Positions 36,797-45,597 of a stretch of 64,000 bases of DNA are shown in pieces. The DNA comes from Herbihabitans rhizosphaerae (GTDB taxonomy: Bacteria > Actinomycetota > Actinomycetes > Mycobacteriales > Pseudonocardiaceae). The stretch's first letter is position 1. Every line of letters starts with the position of its first letter. The stretch lies in contig NZ_SGWQ01000009.1 of assembly GCF_004216555.1 (NCBI RefSeq), forward strand, positions 62,001-126,000, given 5' to 3'. The translations under genes were made by a program, and so were the position numbers. Below the pieces are notes generated by a model, which was not told the origin of the DNA, ran no database searches, and saw nothing but the letters and a program-made list of their open reading frames with translations.

Positions 36797-37138
36797 ATGG
36801 GTTCTCCTAATTTCATGCCGACGATCAGCGAAGACGCCCGACAACTCCTCCGCTACAACCTCTACGAACACCTCGACGAGGCCGAGTTCCTCGCCACGAA
36901 GACAGCCGACTGGACCGACGACGACGCCGACACGGCCCGCGACCTGATCCCCGATCTGATAAACGTGATCAGAGGCGTGCTCGTGGAGCACAGCACGCCG
37001 GCGGCATCGACGTGTCCCGCTTGCCGGGTCCCCTGGCCGTGCCCCACCCTCAGCACCGTGCACCGGCTGATCAAGGACCCGGACAACAAGCTGGTCACCA
37101 TCCGCGCCCGTGCGGTGGAACAGAGGTTGTCGGCATGA
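36797..37138 (+). CDS. Small CxxC protein divergent from second Scr1-like regulator
   Basis: A 113-residue protein. An acidic helical N-terminal part (LYEHLDEAEFLATK, DWTDDDADTARDL) is followed by CPACRVPWPCPT and VHRLIKDPDNK. The layout matches the protein at 2224-2529. ATGs at 36797 and 36815 are both possible; neither has a ribosome-binding site, and 36797 lies just after a promoter-like TTGGCTGACAGTACG, so a leaderless message is possible. Its stop overlaps the next gene's start (ATGA). Metal binding by the cysteines is inferred. Confidence 0.75.
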   Translation: MGSPNFMPTISEDARQLLRYNLYEHLDEAEFLATKTADWTDDDADTARDLIPDLINVIRGVLVEHSTPAASTCPACRVPWPCPTLSTVHRLIKDPDNKLVTIRARAVEQRLSA

Positions 37139-37719
37139 CCGAGCTGATCCGGCACGACGCCGATCCGGACAAGGTCGCGCTGATCCTGCCCGGCGGCGGC
37201 TACACGCCCGCGCGCCCGCTGCTGCACTTCGCCCGCGCCGTCCTACTCCGTCGCGAGTGGACGGTCGTGGAACTGTGGTGGGACCCGCCTGCCGGTGTCC
37301 GTCCTTCGGCGATGCCGCCGTGGCCGGACGCCGCCGAGAAGATCGGCTGGGTGGCCGGCGAGGCCGAGGCCGCCCTTGCCACCGTGGACGCCGAGCGGGT
37401 GCTGCTGGTCGGCAAGTCGCTGGGAACGCTCGCCGCCGGAGTCGCCGCCGAACGCGGGCTGCCCGCGTTCTGGCTGACCCCGATCCTCGGTGAGCCGCTG
37501 ATCGCCGAGGCACTCGGAAACGCAAGCGCGCCAACACATCTGGTCGGCGGGACGGGCGACGCGGCGTGGTTGCCCGAGATCGCGCACCGGCACCCCTACA
37601 CCGAGATCGCCGACGCCGACCACGGCTTGGAGACCGACGGCGACCCGGTCAACTCCGCGGCCATCCTCGGGCAGGTGACCGCCACACTGGACCGTTTCGT
37701 CGCCACGCTGCCCCGCTGA
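37135..37719 (+). CDS. Alpha/beta hydrolase
   Basis: A 194-residue small alpha/beta hydrolase. It has ALILPGGGYTPARPLL as the oxyanion-hole strand, the nucleophile elbow GKSLGTLAAG (Ser near residue 86) and a late acid/His pair probably in DADHGLETDGD. The lid is minimal. It overlaps the small CxxC gene, so the two form an operon within the triad region, but a functional link is uncertain. The reaction (esterase or similar) cannot be specified. Confidence 0.85.
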   Translation: MTELIRHDADPDKVALILPGGGYTPARPLLHFARAVLLRREWTVVELWWDPPAGVRPSAMPPWPDAAEKIGWVAGEAEAALATVDAERVLLVGKSLGTLAAGVAAERGLPAFWLTPILGEPLIAEALGNASAPTHLVGGTGDAAWLPEIAHRHPYTEIADADHGLETDGDPVNSAAILGQVTATLDRFVATLPR

Positions 37720-37760
37720 TCTAGTGTCATGCCAGTTCAGCGGGAGGAGTCGATGCTGCA

Positions 37761-38717
37761 ATGACGGCAGAGCGACCGATGCCAACACAGGACGACGTGC
37801 TCGGGTACTTCGACACGCTGTCGAACTGGGGACGGTGGGGCGACGACGACGAGCTCGGCACGCTGAACCACATCACCGACGACGTCCGGCTGGCGGCGGC
37901 GCGGGCCGTGCGCCACGGCAGGAGCGTGTCGTGCGGGTGGGAGGTCGCCGTACCGGAGGAAATGGAGCGGTCGACGACGACGTGCCCGTGCGCCGCCGAC
38001 ATGCCGGGCGCCGAGAACATGCCGGTGCCCGGATTCCGCAACGACCGGCGCTGGGGCTTTTCCAACGAGCGGCTCGGCATCATGTTCCACGGCAACACGA
38101 TCACCCATCTCGACTCGCCGTGTCACCTCTACTGGGACGGCAAAATGTACAACGGGCGGTCGCACTCGTTGGTCGACGCCGCAACGGGATCGGCGTGGGC
38201 GGCCGTCACGGCGGCGGCGAACGGGATCATGACGCGTGGTGTCCTGCTGGACATCGCGGCGGTCCGCGGCGTGCCGTGGCTGGAACCGGGGCAGGGTGTG
38301 TTTCCCGACGATCTCGAGGAGGCCGAGCGTCGCCAGGGTGTGCGGGTGCGATCCGGCGATGCGGTACTCCTGCGGACCGGCTATGGCCGCGCCCGGCACG
38401 AGGCCGGTGCGACGCCGAGTATCACGCAGGCCGGCTGGCACGCGTCCTGCCTGCCGTGGCTGCGTGAACGGGGAGTCGCGCTGATCGGCGCCGACACCCC
38501 GCAGGACGTTCAGCCGTCGGGGTACGACGACGTGTTGATGCCGGTGCACGCCGTGAGCCTCGTCGCGATGGGCCTGTGGATGCTCGACAACTGCGACCTG
38601 GAGGTGTGCGCGACGACGGCGGCCGAGCTCGGCCAGTGGGACTTCCACCTCGCGGTCGCGCCGGTCCGGTTCGCCGGTACGTCCGGCAGCCCGGTCAACC
38701 CGATCGCCACATTCTGA
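37761..38717 (+). CDS. Cyclase family protein (kynurenine formamidase/isatin hydrolase-like)
   Basis: A 318-residue metal-dependent hydrolase of the cyclase family (PF04199). The metal-binding signature HLDSPCHLYWDGKMYNG (HxDxxxH pattern) lies near residue 115, with GDAVLLRTGYGRA and IGADTPQDVQPSG later. Members open amide or lactam rings, for example kynurenine formamidase and isatin hydrolase. Full length suggests an active enzyme; substrate not identifiable. The ATG at 37761 follows GGAGGAG at about 14 bases; a closer ATG at 37753 runs into a stop. Confidence 0.9.
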   Translation: MTAERPMPTQDDVLGYFDTLSNWGRWGDDDELGTLNHITDDVRLAAARAVRHGRSVSCGWEVAVPEEMERSTTTCPCAADMPGAENMPVPGFRNDRRWGFSNERLGIMFHGNTITHLDSPCHLYWDGKMYNGRSHSLVDAATGSAWAAVTAAANGIMTRGVLLDIAAVRGVPWLEPGQGVFPDDLEEAERRQGVRVRSGDAVLLRTGYGRARHEAGATPSITQAGWHASCLPWLRERGVALIGADTPQDVQPSGYDDVLMPVHAVSLVAMGLWMLDNCDLEVCATTAAELGQWDFHLAVAPVRFAGTSGSPVNPIATF

Positions 38718-38814
38718 GTTCTGCGGCCGGCGCGGTACGAGATTCACCCACGAGCACCTGTTGCTCGTCGAGGTTCGCCTATTAAGTTGTGCGCACCAAC
38801 AAAGGAGGTGGCTC

Positions 38815-41022
38815 GTGCGCCGGACCGCGATCCTGTCCGTGATTCTGCTCAGCGCCGCGACGCTCGCGATCGGCTTCTCCCCCGCGTCCGCGCAGCCGAG
38901 ACCCGGCCTCGCGCAGGACTGCTGCGGCACCCCGGCCGCCTGGACCACCGGCAACAAGGACGCGCTCGGCACGTCGACCACGCCGGGCAGCAAGGTCTGG
39001 TACACGGTCGCCAACGGCGTGCTCTCCGAGGTGTTCTACCCGCGCGCGGACGTGCCGAACACGCAGGACACGCAGTACGTCGTGACCGACGGCTCGACGT
39101 TCGTGGACCTGGAGCGGGACGCCACCGAGCATGCGGTGACCATGCCGGACGAGCGCTCGCTGGAGTACACGGTCACCAACACCGCGAAGAGCGGCAAGTA
39201 TCGGATCACCAGTAGCTATGTCACCGACCCGGACCGCGATTCGCTGATGGTGCGCACCCGGTTCCAGTCGCTGGACGGCGGCACGTACAAGCTGTTCCTG
39301 CACGCGAACCCGTCGATGGCCGGCGGCGGCGCCAACGACGACCTGTGGTGGGACGCCGGGTCGGGCGCGCTGATGGCCAGCGGCACCGAGAACCTCTTCG
39401 GCCAGACCACCACGATCACCTCCGCGATGCGCGTGTCGAGCGGATTCTCCGCGCACAGCAACGGATACGCGGGTGCGGGCAGCGACTGTCTGGTCGACAT
39501 CCGGGCGGACCGGCAACTGTCCAACTCCTTCGACGGGCTCGCCCGACCGGGCAACGGAGTCCACTGTGGACAGATCGACGTGGGCGCGGATACCGAGTTC
39601 ACCGTCGCGCTCGGCTACGGCGACTCGGCCGGTACCGCGCAGGCCGCCGCGGGCGGCTCGCTGGACGCCGGATTCGGCGCGGTACAAGGAAAGTACCGCG
39701 CTGGATGGAACGCGCACGTCGGCTCGCTGAAACCGGCGCCGGCCAGCGTCTCGGGTGACGCGGAGCTGCGCAAGGCGTACCACGTCGCGGCGATGGCGCT
39801 GCGTGCCGCCGAGGACAAGACCCACCCCGGCGCGAGCGTGGCGAGCCTGTCCACGCCGTGGGGCGAGGTGGTCAACGGCGACACGCTGAACGACGGATAC
39901 CACCGCGTCTGGGGCCGCGATCTCTACCACCAGGCGACCGGGCTGATCGCCGCCGGTGACACCGCGCAGGCCCGGCGGATGGCGGAGTTCATGTGGCGCC
40001 GGCAGTGGATCGGCACGCCCACGCCGGGCGACGGCACCACCTACCCGGCCGGCTCGTTTCCGCGCTACAGCCCGGTTTCCGGCATCGAGGGCGCCACGCC
40101 GCACCAGCTCGGCTGCTGCGAACAACTCGATCAGAACGCGTTCGCGATCGTGCTGGCGTCGCTGACCGGCCTCACCGATTCGGGGACCTACGACAAGATC
40201 AAGGTGACCGCCGAGCACATTCGCACCACCGGCCCGGCCACGACCGAGCGATGGGAAGAACAGCACGGGCTCTCGCCGTCCTCGGTCGCCGCGCAGATCG
40301 CCGGGTTGCGCGCCGCCGCCGACATCGCCCGCCGCAACGGCGACGACGCCAGCGCGTCGACCTGGGAGTCCACCGCGAACGCGTGGCGCGGCAACCTCGA
40401 ACCGCAGACCGTCACGACCTCCGGTCATTGGCCAGGCGGCCGCTACTACGAGCGGCTGGACCGGAGCGGGAACCCGAACGACGACGACCAGATCTGCTTT
40501 CAGGAAGGGTGCTTCTTCGAGCGGGACGTGGTCGACTTCGGGTTCCTGGAACTGGTGCGGCTCGGCGTGCTGCCGGCCGACGACCCGACCGTCGCCGCGT
40601 CGGTGCGGCCCACCGCCGCCGCGCACGACGGCAACGCTCCGCTGCAGGTCACGCTGCCCACCGGCGAGGTCTACTTCCACCGCTACATCCACGACAACTA
40701 CGGCGAGTCCACTGTGGACTGTCAGGGCTGGCCGGCGAACGGGCAGCAGCGGTTCGGGCGGCTGTGGCCGGTGCTGTCCGGTGAGCGCGGTGAGTACGAG
40801 TTGGCCAACGGCCGGCCGGCGGAGGTGTACCTGCGGTCGATGGCACGCTCGGCGAACGCCGGCGGATTCGTGCCCGAGCAGGTGTGGGACCGTGCCGACG
40901 TGTCGTGCTTCGGCCTCGGGCGGCCGACCAACAGCGCGTCTCCGCTCATGTGGGCGGAGGGCCAGTACCTGCGGCTGGCCCAGGCGATGTCAGGCGACGC
41001 ACCCCGGGTCGGCGGGCGCTGA
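38815..41022 (+). CDS. Secreted glycoside hydrolase family 15 (glucoamylase-like)
   Basis: A 735-residue secreted enzyme. The GTG at 38815 has AAAGGAGGTG at ideal distance. Residues 1-27 are a signal peptide (ILSVILLSAATLAIGFSPASA). The N-terminal beta-sandwich (GSKVWYTVANGVLSEVFYP) and the (alpha/alpha)6 barrel (GYHRVWGRDLYHQATG; GCCEQLDQNAFAIV) match GH15 of the glucodextranase/glucoamylase type. It should release glucose from alpha-glucans outside the cell. Two copies of the GTCCACWGTGGAC palindrome lie within it. The 3' end overlaps a convergent broken LCP gene by 33 bp. Confidence 0.93.
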   Translation: MRRTAILSVILLSAATLAIGFSPASAQPRPGLAQDCCGTPAAWTTGNKDALGTSTTPGSKVWYTVANGVLSEVFYPRADVPNTQDTQYVVTDGSTFVDLERDATEHAVTMPDERSLEYTVTNTAKSGKYRITSSYVTDPDRDSLMVRTRFQSLDGGTYKLFLHANPSMAGGGANDDLWWDAGSGALMASGTENLFGQTTTITSAMRVSSGFSAHSNGYAGAGSDCLVDIRADRQLSNSFDGLARPGNGVHCGQIDVGADTEFTVALGYGDSAGTAQAAAGGSLDAGFGAVQGKYRAGWNAHVGSLKPAPASVSGDAELRKAYHVAAMALRAAEDKTHPGASVASLSTPWGEVVNGDTLNDGYHRVWGRDLYHQATGLIAAGDTAQARRMAEFMWRRQWIGTPTPGDGTTYPAGSFPRYSPVSGIEGATPHQLGCCEQLDQNAFAIVLASLTGLTDSGTYDKIKVTAEHIRTTGPATTERWEEQHGLSPSSVAAQIAGLRAAADIARRNGDDASASTWESTANAWRGNLEPQTVTTSGHWPGGRYYERLDRSGNPNDDDQICFQEGCFFERDVVDFGFLELVRLGVLPADDPTVAASVRPTAAAHDGNAPLQVTLPTGEVYFHRYIHDNYGESTVDCQGWPANGQQRFGRLWPVLSGERGEYELANGRPAEVYLRSMARSANAGGFVPEQVWDRADVSCFGLGRPTNSASPLMWAEGQYLRLAQAMSGDAPRVGGR
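39559..39571. repeat. GTCCACWGTGGAC palindrome, site 3 (in GH15)
   Basis: GTCCACTGTGGAC. The frame used here gives Val-His-Cys-Gly. Confidence 0.8.
40707..40719. repeat. GTCCACWGTGGAC palindrome, site 4 (in GH15)
   Basis: GTCCACTGTGGAC, second copy in the same gene, read as Ser-Thr-Val-Asp with Thr as ACT. Confidence 0.8.
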
Positions 41023-41510
41023 CCCGGACGGCGCGTCGAGCACCTCACGCAGGAAGTCCCGCGTCTGGCCGGCGTCCACCATGAGCGCGGCGCCGGCCGG
41101 GCCGTTGGTGTAGCCGCGCACCGGGAGCACTCGCCCGTCCACGACAGTGCGGGCGTCGACGGCGGCCGCACGTGCGCTGAGGTCCAACCCGGGAGTGGCC
41201 CGCACGTACGCGGATGTCTTGTCCACCAACGACTTCGCGGTCTCGGCGGGCGACATGTCGATCTCCAGGCGGTGCTCGATCTCGACTCCGGTCAGCTTGG
41301 TGACCGTCTCGGCCAGCGACTGCCCGCCGCCGTACACCCACGCGGCGGAGATCTTGTTCCGACCGTTGCCCGAGATCTCGGCGTACACATCGCGCGGGAT
41401 CTCGATCATCGAGACCCGCGAGCCGGTCATCCGCACGATGGCCAGCGAATCGACCCTCGACGGGCGACCGCGAGCACACTGATCACGGCGATCAGCCACG
41501 GTTTTCGCAC
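40990..41510 (-). pseudogene. LytR-CpsA-Psr (LCP) family gene broken near its 5' end
   Basis: The main frame (to 41499) encodes an LCP core: SLAIVRMTGSRVSMIEIPRD, then GRNKISAAWVYGGGQSLAE and VEIEHRLEIDMSP. LCP proteins attach glycopolymers to peptidoglycan and need an N-terminal membrane helix. Here the helix (RKPWLIAVISVLAVA) is encoded from a GTG at 41510 but in another frame, and it runs into the core about 17 codons later. A deletion plus frameshift near 41455-41465 would explain both. It could be a truncated soluble form, but the first LCP beta-strands are missing, so loss of function is likely. Confidence 0.6.
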
Positions 41511-41618
41511 GTCCGCACGCTATCGCGGGCGCCGCGGGACCCGTTCCAGAGGACAGCCCGCGTCACCGAACGATCCGGGCTCGTCGCGGTCACCGGGATC
41601 GCGACGAGCCCGGCCTGA

Positions 41619-42345
41619 TCACCGCAGCCGGTAGGCGCGGATGATGGTTTGTTCGACGGTGTTGCCGTTGGTGTCGGTTGCCTTGGCGCGCAAGGAAACG
41701 TGGCCGCTGGCCGGGTGGTACAGATGGACCTTGCCGCCGGCCACCAGCGCCTTGTGCCAGTGTGCGCCATCGTCGTAGGAGGCCTCGACGGTCAGCGACG
41801 CGACGCCGGCCGGCTTGGCGCCGGGATTCCGCTGCACGCTGACCGGCACCGCGAACCCCCTGCGTCCCGGCGCGGAGTTGGCCGAGTCGAGGTTCGGGTC
41901 GAAACGGACTACCTGTACCGGCAGGATCGGAGTGCCGTCGTGGTTGAGCTCCCACACCGCGCTGACCTTGGTCGAGGTGTCGGCCACGCCTCGCGTCGCC
42001 TCCGTCTGCACGCGGTAGCGACCCTGTGGTCCGACGCCGCGGATGTCGCAGATGACGTCGTTACTCGAGCAGACCTTGGCGCCGTCACGGAACCCTACGG
42101 TGCTGGCACTGTCCACTTTGGACCTGCCGGCCGTTTCCGCGTCCGAGCCGAACAGCGGTACCCGGAAGGTCATCAGCCGTTCGTCGAGCTGGAGGGCCAC
42201 GTTGAACCCAGTCGCCTCGGCCAGCGCCTCGACCAGCACCGGCTTGCCGGATCCGTTGTCCTCCAACAGAAACGCGATACCGGGTGCCAGGTCGAGCCGC
42301 TCCCGACGGATCAGCTCGGCCACCACCGGCACGTGAGCGGGCGCC
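41619..42345 (-). pseudogene. Chimeric remnant: ATPase 5' fragment joined to a subtilase 3' end
   Basis: The first 40-45 codons resemble the start of AAA/SMC-like ATPases (VVAELIRRERLDLAPGIAFL, then EDNGSGKPVLVEALAEATGF), but Walker A is degraded: NGSGKPV instead of NGSGKST. From about 42200 on, the sequence instead resembles the C-terminal region of S8 subtilases (VRFDPNLDSANSAPG; PVSVQRNPGAKPAGVASLTV; VSLRAKATDTNGNTVEQTII) with no catalytic triad. Two unrelated gene ends fused in one frame suggest a deletion that removed everything between. Boundaries are approximate. Confidence 0.55.
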
Positions 42346-42405
42346 GCCCGTGTTCGCGTCCGCGTCGAGCCGGATCGACCCGCCAGTCCTCTGTAGACGG
42401 TGCGA

Positions 42406-43755
42406 TCACTCGCCGCGGATCGCCCTGCGCAGCTTGCCGAGCCGCTCCGACACCGCGCGCTCGTTACCCCGCGAGGTGGGGCTGTAGTAGTCGCGACCGA
42501 CCAGCTCGTCGGGCGGATACTGCTGCGCCACGACACCTTCCGGGACGTTGTGCGGGTACTTGTAGCCCTGCGCGTTGCCCAGCTTCTTCGCGCCGGCGTA
42601 GTGCCCGTCGCGCAGATGCGTCGGAACCGTGCCGGCGTGGCCCTGGCGCACGTCGGTCATCGCGGTACTGATCGCCGTGGTCACCGCGTTCGACTTCGGC
42701 GCGGTGGCCAGGTGCACGGTCGCCTGCGCCAGGTTCAGCGCGCACTCCGGCAGCCCGATGAGCTGTACCGCCTGCGCCGCCGCGACGGCCACCTGCAGCG
42801 CGGTCGGGTCCGCCATGCCGACGTCCTCGCTGGCGTGGATCACCAGCCGGCGCGCGATGAACCGCGGGTCCTCCCCCGCCTCGATCATGCGCGCCAGGTA
42901 GTGCAGCGCCGCGTCCACGTCCGACCCGCGGATCGACTTGATGAACGCGCTGGTCACGTCGTAGTGCTGGTCGCCGTCCCGGTCGTAGCGCACGGCCGCC
43001 TTGTCCACTGTGGACTCGACGGTGGCCAGGTCGATCTCCTCGGCACCCGCCGAGCCGGCCGAGTCGGCGGCCGCCTCCAGCGCGGTCAACGCGCGGCGGG
43101 CGTCACCGCCGGCCAGCCGCACGACGTGGTCCTCTGCCTCGTCGGCGATCCCGAGCCGCCCGCCGAGCCCGCGCTCGTCGGTCAGCGCGCGCCGCACCAG
43201 CGTGCGCACGTCGTCGTCGGACAGCGGTTTCAGTTGCAGCACAAGGGATCGCGACAGCAGTGGGGACACCACGGAGAAGAACGGGTTCTCCGTGGTCGCC
43301 GCGACCAGCAGCACGATCCGGTCCTCGACCGCGCCGAGCAGCGCGTCCTGCTGCGTCTTGGAGAAGCGGTGCACCTCGTCGATGAACAGCACGGTGCTCT
43401 GCCGCGAGTGCGCGAGCCGCTTACGCGCCTCGTCGATCACCGCGCGCACTTCCTTCACGCCGGCCGACAGCGCCGACAGCGCGACGAACCGCCGGCCGAT
43501 CGCCGAGGACACCAGCGTGGCGAGCGTGGTCTTTCCGGTGCCGGGCGGGCCGTACAGGATGATCGACGCGGGCGCCGCGCCCTCCACGAGCCGCCGCAAA
43601 GGAGCACCCGGCCCGAGCAGGTGGTCCTGCCCGAGCACCTCGTCCAGCGTCGCCGGCCGCATGCGCACGGCGAGCGGCGCGTTCGGCGGCGCGGCGGCGG
43701 GCGAGGCACGCTCGTCCGCCGGCGCGTCGAACAGCTCGAGCGCGTCGGAATCCAC
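42406..43755 (-). CDS. rarA: Replication-associated recombination protein A
   Basis: A 449-residue AAA+ ATPase of the RarA/MgsA/WRNIP1 family that acts at stalled replication forks. It has [16 protein letters not shown], Walker [13 protein letters not shown] (about residue 69), Walker [18 protein letters not shown] and sensor 1 AATTENPFF. The C-terminal tetramerisation region has [18 protein letters not shown]. Length is normal. It contains one palindrome copy. Flanked by a pseudogene downstream and an MBL-fold gene upstream on the same strand. Confidence 0.95.
   Translation of the reverse strand: MDSDALELFDAPADERASPAAAPPNAPLAVRMRPATLDEVLGQDHLLGPGAPLRRLVEGAAPASIILYGPPGTGKTTLATLVSSAIGRRFVALSALSAGVKEVRAVIDEARKRLAHSRQSTVLFIDEVHRFSKTQQDALLGAVEDRIVLLVAATTENPFFSVVSPLLSRSLVLQLKPLSDDDVRTLVRRALTDERGLGGRLGIADEAEDHVVRLAGGDARRALTALEAAADSAGSAGAEEIDLATVESTVDKAAVRYDRDGDQHYDVTSAFIKSIRGSDVDAALHYLARMIEAGEDPRFIARRLVIHASEDVGMADPTALQVAVAAAQAVQLIGLPECALNLAQATVHLATAPKSNAVTTAISTAMTDVRQGHAGTVPTHLRDGHYAGAKKLGNAQGYKYPHNVPEGVVAQQYPPDELVGRDYYSPTSRGNERAVSERLGKLRRAIRGE
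43003..43015. repeat. GTCCACWGTGGAC palindrome, site 5 (in rarA)
   Basis: GTCCACTGTGGAC on the plus strand; in rarA it encodes Ser-Thr-Val-Asp with Thr as ACA. Confidence 0.8.
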
Positions 43756-43816
43756 GCCCCGACGCTACCGCCCACCACCGACAAGCTCCTGGACAGGTTG
43801 TGGCGGAAGCGGCTCT

Positions 43817-44653
43817 CTAGCCGGACGTCCCGTCGCGCACCTCTCTGTGGGCGACGCTCCGGGCTTGCCCTTCGTGTATGTCGCTCACCCACTCCCAGCC
43901 GGGCTTGGCCAAGGGGCCGATCCGCGGGTCATCGGGAGCATGGCCGTCCCGCAAGGCATGCACGTACGCCCGATCCAGGTCGATCCGTGCGCGTACCTGA
44001 TCAGCTCGGCCGACCGACCCGTGACCCGGGATGACGACATCGACGTCGTCCGCCACGTCCTCGAGCAGTCGCAGCCCGACGAGGTACTCCTCAATCGGAT
44101 CATTGGTGTTGGTGAAATCGTCGAGCATCGGAATGAAGACATCAGAGAGCATGTCGCCGGCGACGAGAACGCCGCGTTCTTCGATCAACAACGCGGCATG
44201 GCCCGGGGAATGCGCCGGATGCTCGATAATCCGAACCTCAGGACCGTCCCAAGGAATCCGTGCGGTTTCGGCGGGCAGACCGGTAATGAGGCCGTACAGG
44301 TCCAGCGGGGTTTCCTCGGCGATTTCCGGCGGTAACCCCTCGGCGGCGCGGGCCTTCCAGTCCGCGTTCGACCGCACGTCCTGCATCAAAGCCGCGCAGC
44401 GGGCCGTACCGTAACGAGGCGCTTCGCCAAGTTCGGCATGCCAGAGCACGTGATCCCAATCAGGATGCGTCGAGAAGCCTGCGGTCACGGGCTGACCCAA
44501 TTGACGAAGGTCGTTCGCCAGGCAGACCATTTCATCGCCTGTGATCCCGGCGTCGATGAGTAACACGCCGCCCCTGCCCTGCACGACAGCGGTGTTGTTC
44601 TGGAGTAACTCGCTCTGGTGGATCAGCACACCCTCCGCGACCTGGTTCAGCAT
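43817..44653 (-). CDS. Metallo-beta-lactamase fold hydrolase with altered metal motif
   Basis: A 278-residue MBL-fold protein. The usual HxHxDH motif reads THPDWDHV, so the second His is Asp; later ligands are PAHSPGHAAL and the VAGDMLSD and IPGHGSV strands. That substitution occurs in some lactonase-like MBL relatives and may alter metal use. The ATG at 44653 has AAGGAG five bases upstream. It is divergent from the metallophosphoesterase gene, with 114 bp between. Substrate unknown. Confidence 0.85.
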   Translation of the reverse strand: MLNQVAEGVLIHQSELLQNNTAVVQGRGGVLLIDAGITGDEMVCLANDLRQLGQPVTAGFSTHPDWDHVLWHAELGEAPRYGTARCAALMQDVRSNADWKARAAEGLPPEIAEETPLDLYGLITGLPAETARIPWDGPEVRIIEHPAHSPGHAALLIEERGVLVAGDMLSDVFIPMLDDFTNTNDPIEEYLVGLRLLEDVADDVDVVIPGHGSVGRADQVRARIDLDRAYVHALRDGHAPDDPRIGPLAKPGWEWVSDIHEGQARSVAHREVRDGTSG

Positions 44654-44759
44654 GGGGCTCCTTCCGCTCGTGGCCTGCGACCGCTTGTCGAGACGGTAGC
44701 CCCGCCCACGGTTCGCCGTGGGTGAACGCGGTGGCGAACCCGGCCGAACACGGGCACTA

Positions 44760-44775
44760 TAGAACACATGTTCGA
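44760..44775. promoter_or_regulatory. SOS-box-like palindrome overlapping a start codon
   Basis: TAGAACACATGTTCGA differs at one base from TCGAACACATGTTCGA, the box at 58032-58047, and keeps the GAAC-N4-GTTC core. It overlaps TATAGA, a likely -10 element, and the ATG of the metallophosphoesterase gene. LexA bound here would block transcription initiation. Binding is inferred. Confidence 0.55.
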
Positions 44776-45556
44776 ATCTGTCGCCGTCCTGTCCGACATC
44801 CACGGGGTGCTCCCCGCGCTGGACGCCGTGCTCGCCGAGCCCGACGTCGCGGCGGCCGATGTCGTGGTCTTACCCGGCGACATCGCGCTCGGCCCACAGC
44901 CGGCCCAGGTCGTCGATCGCCTGCTCGAACTCGGCGACCGGGCCCGTTGGGTGCACGGCAACTGCGAGCGAGAGCTGCTCGCATTGGCCCACGGCGAGGC
45001 AATCGAGGAGGAGCCGTCCCCGCTCGCGCGATGGGCGGCCGCACAGCTGCGCCCGCACCACATCGAGGCGCTGGATTCCTTACCCCACAACGAGATTCTC
45101 GACGTTCACGGCCTCGGCGACGTGCTGTTCTGTCACGCCACACCGCGCGACGACGAGGAGTTCGCGCTCGTCGACTCGAGCTACGAGCGATGGTCCGCCG
45201 TGCTGGCCGGGGTACCGAAGTATGTGCGCACGATCGTCTGCGGGCACACGCACATGCCGTACTTACGCCTCGTGGACCGTCGGACCGTGGTCAACCCGGG
45301 CAGCGTAGGCATGCCGTACGGCAACACCGGCGCGCACTGGGCGCTGCTCGGCGGCGCCACCGGCGCGGCGATCCAACTCCGCCGCACCGACTACGACATC
45401 GAGACCGCGTGCGCGGAAATCGTTGCCACCAGCGGTTTTCCGGGCGTCGATTCGTGGGTGGACGAGTTCGTCCGCACCAGCTATTCCGACGTGGAGGCGC
45501 ACGGAGTCTTCGCGCCCAAGGACGGTCGAGGGCTGTCGAATGTTACCGACGGGTAG
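44768..45556 (+). CDS. Calcineurin-like metallophosphoesterase
   Basis: A 262-residue YfcE/diadenosine-tetraphosphatase-like phosphoesterase. The metal ligands are visible in order: LSDIHG (residues 8-13), LPGDIAL, HGNCERE, FCHATPR and VCGHTHMPY. TATAGA lies about five bases before the ATG, which suggests a leaderless message. An SOS-like palindrome covers this promoter and start, so the gene may be damage-inducible. The substrate (phosphodiester or nucleotide) is unknown. Confidence 0.9.
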   Translation: MFESVAVLSDIHGVLPALDAVLAEPDVAAADVVVLPGDIALGPQPAQVVDRLLELGDRARWVHGNCERELLALAHGEAIEEEPSPLARWAAAQLRPHHIEALDSLPHNEILDVHGLGDVLFCHATPRDDEEFALVDSSYERWSAVLAGVPKYVRTIVCGHTHMPYLRLVDRRTVVNPGSVGMPYGNTGAHWALLGGATGAAIQLRRTDYDIETACAEIVATSGFPGVDSWVDEFVRTSYSDVEAHGVFAPKDGRGLSNVTDG

Positions 45557-45597
45557 TACCGTGAGTGTGATCTGGCGCACACCACCGAGGAGCAGGC

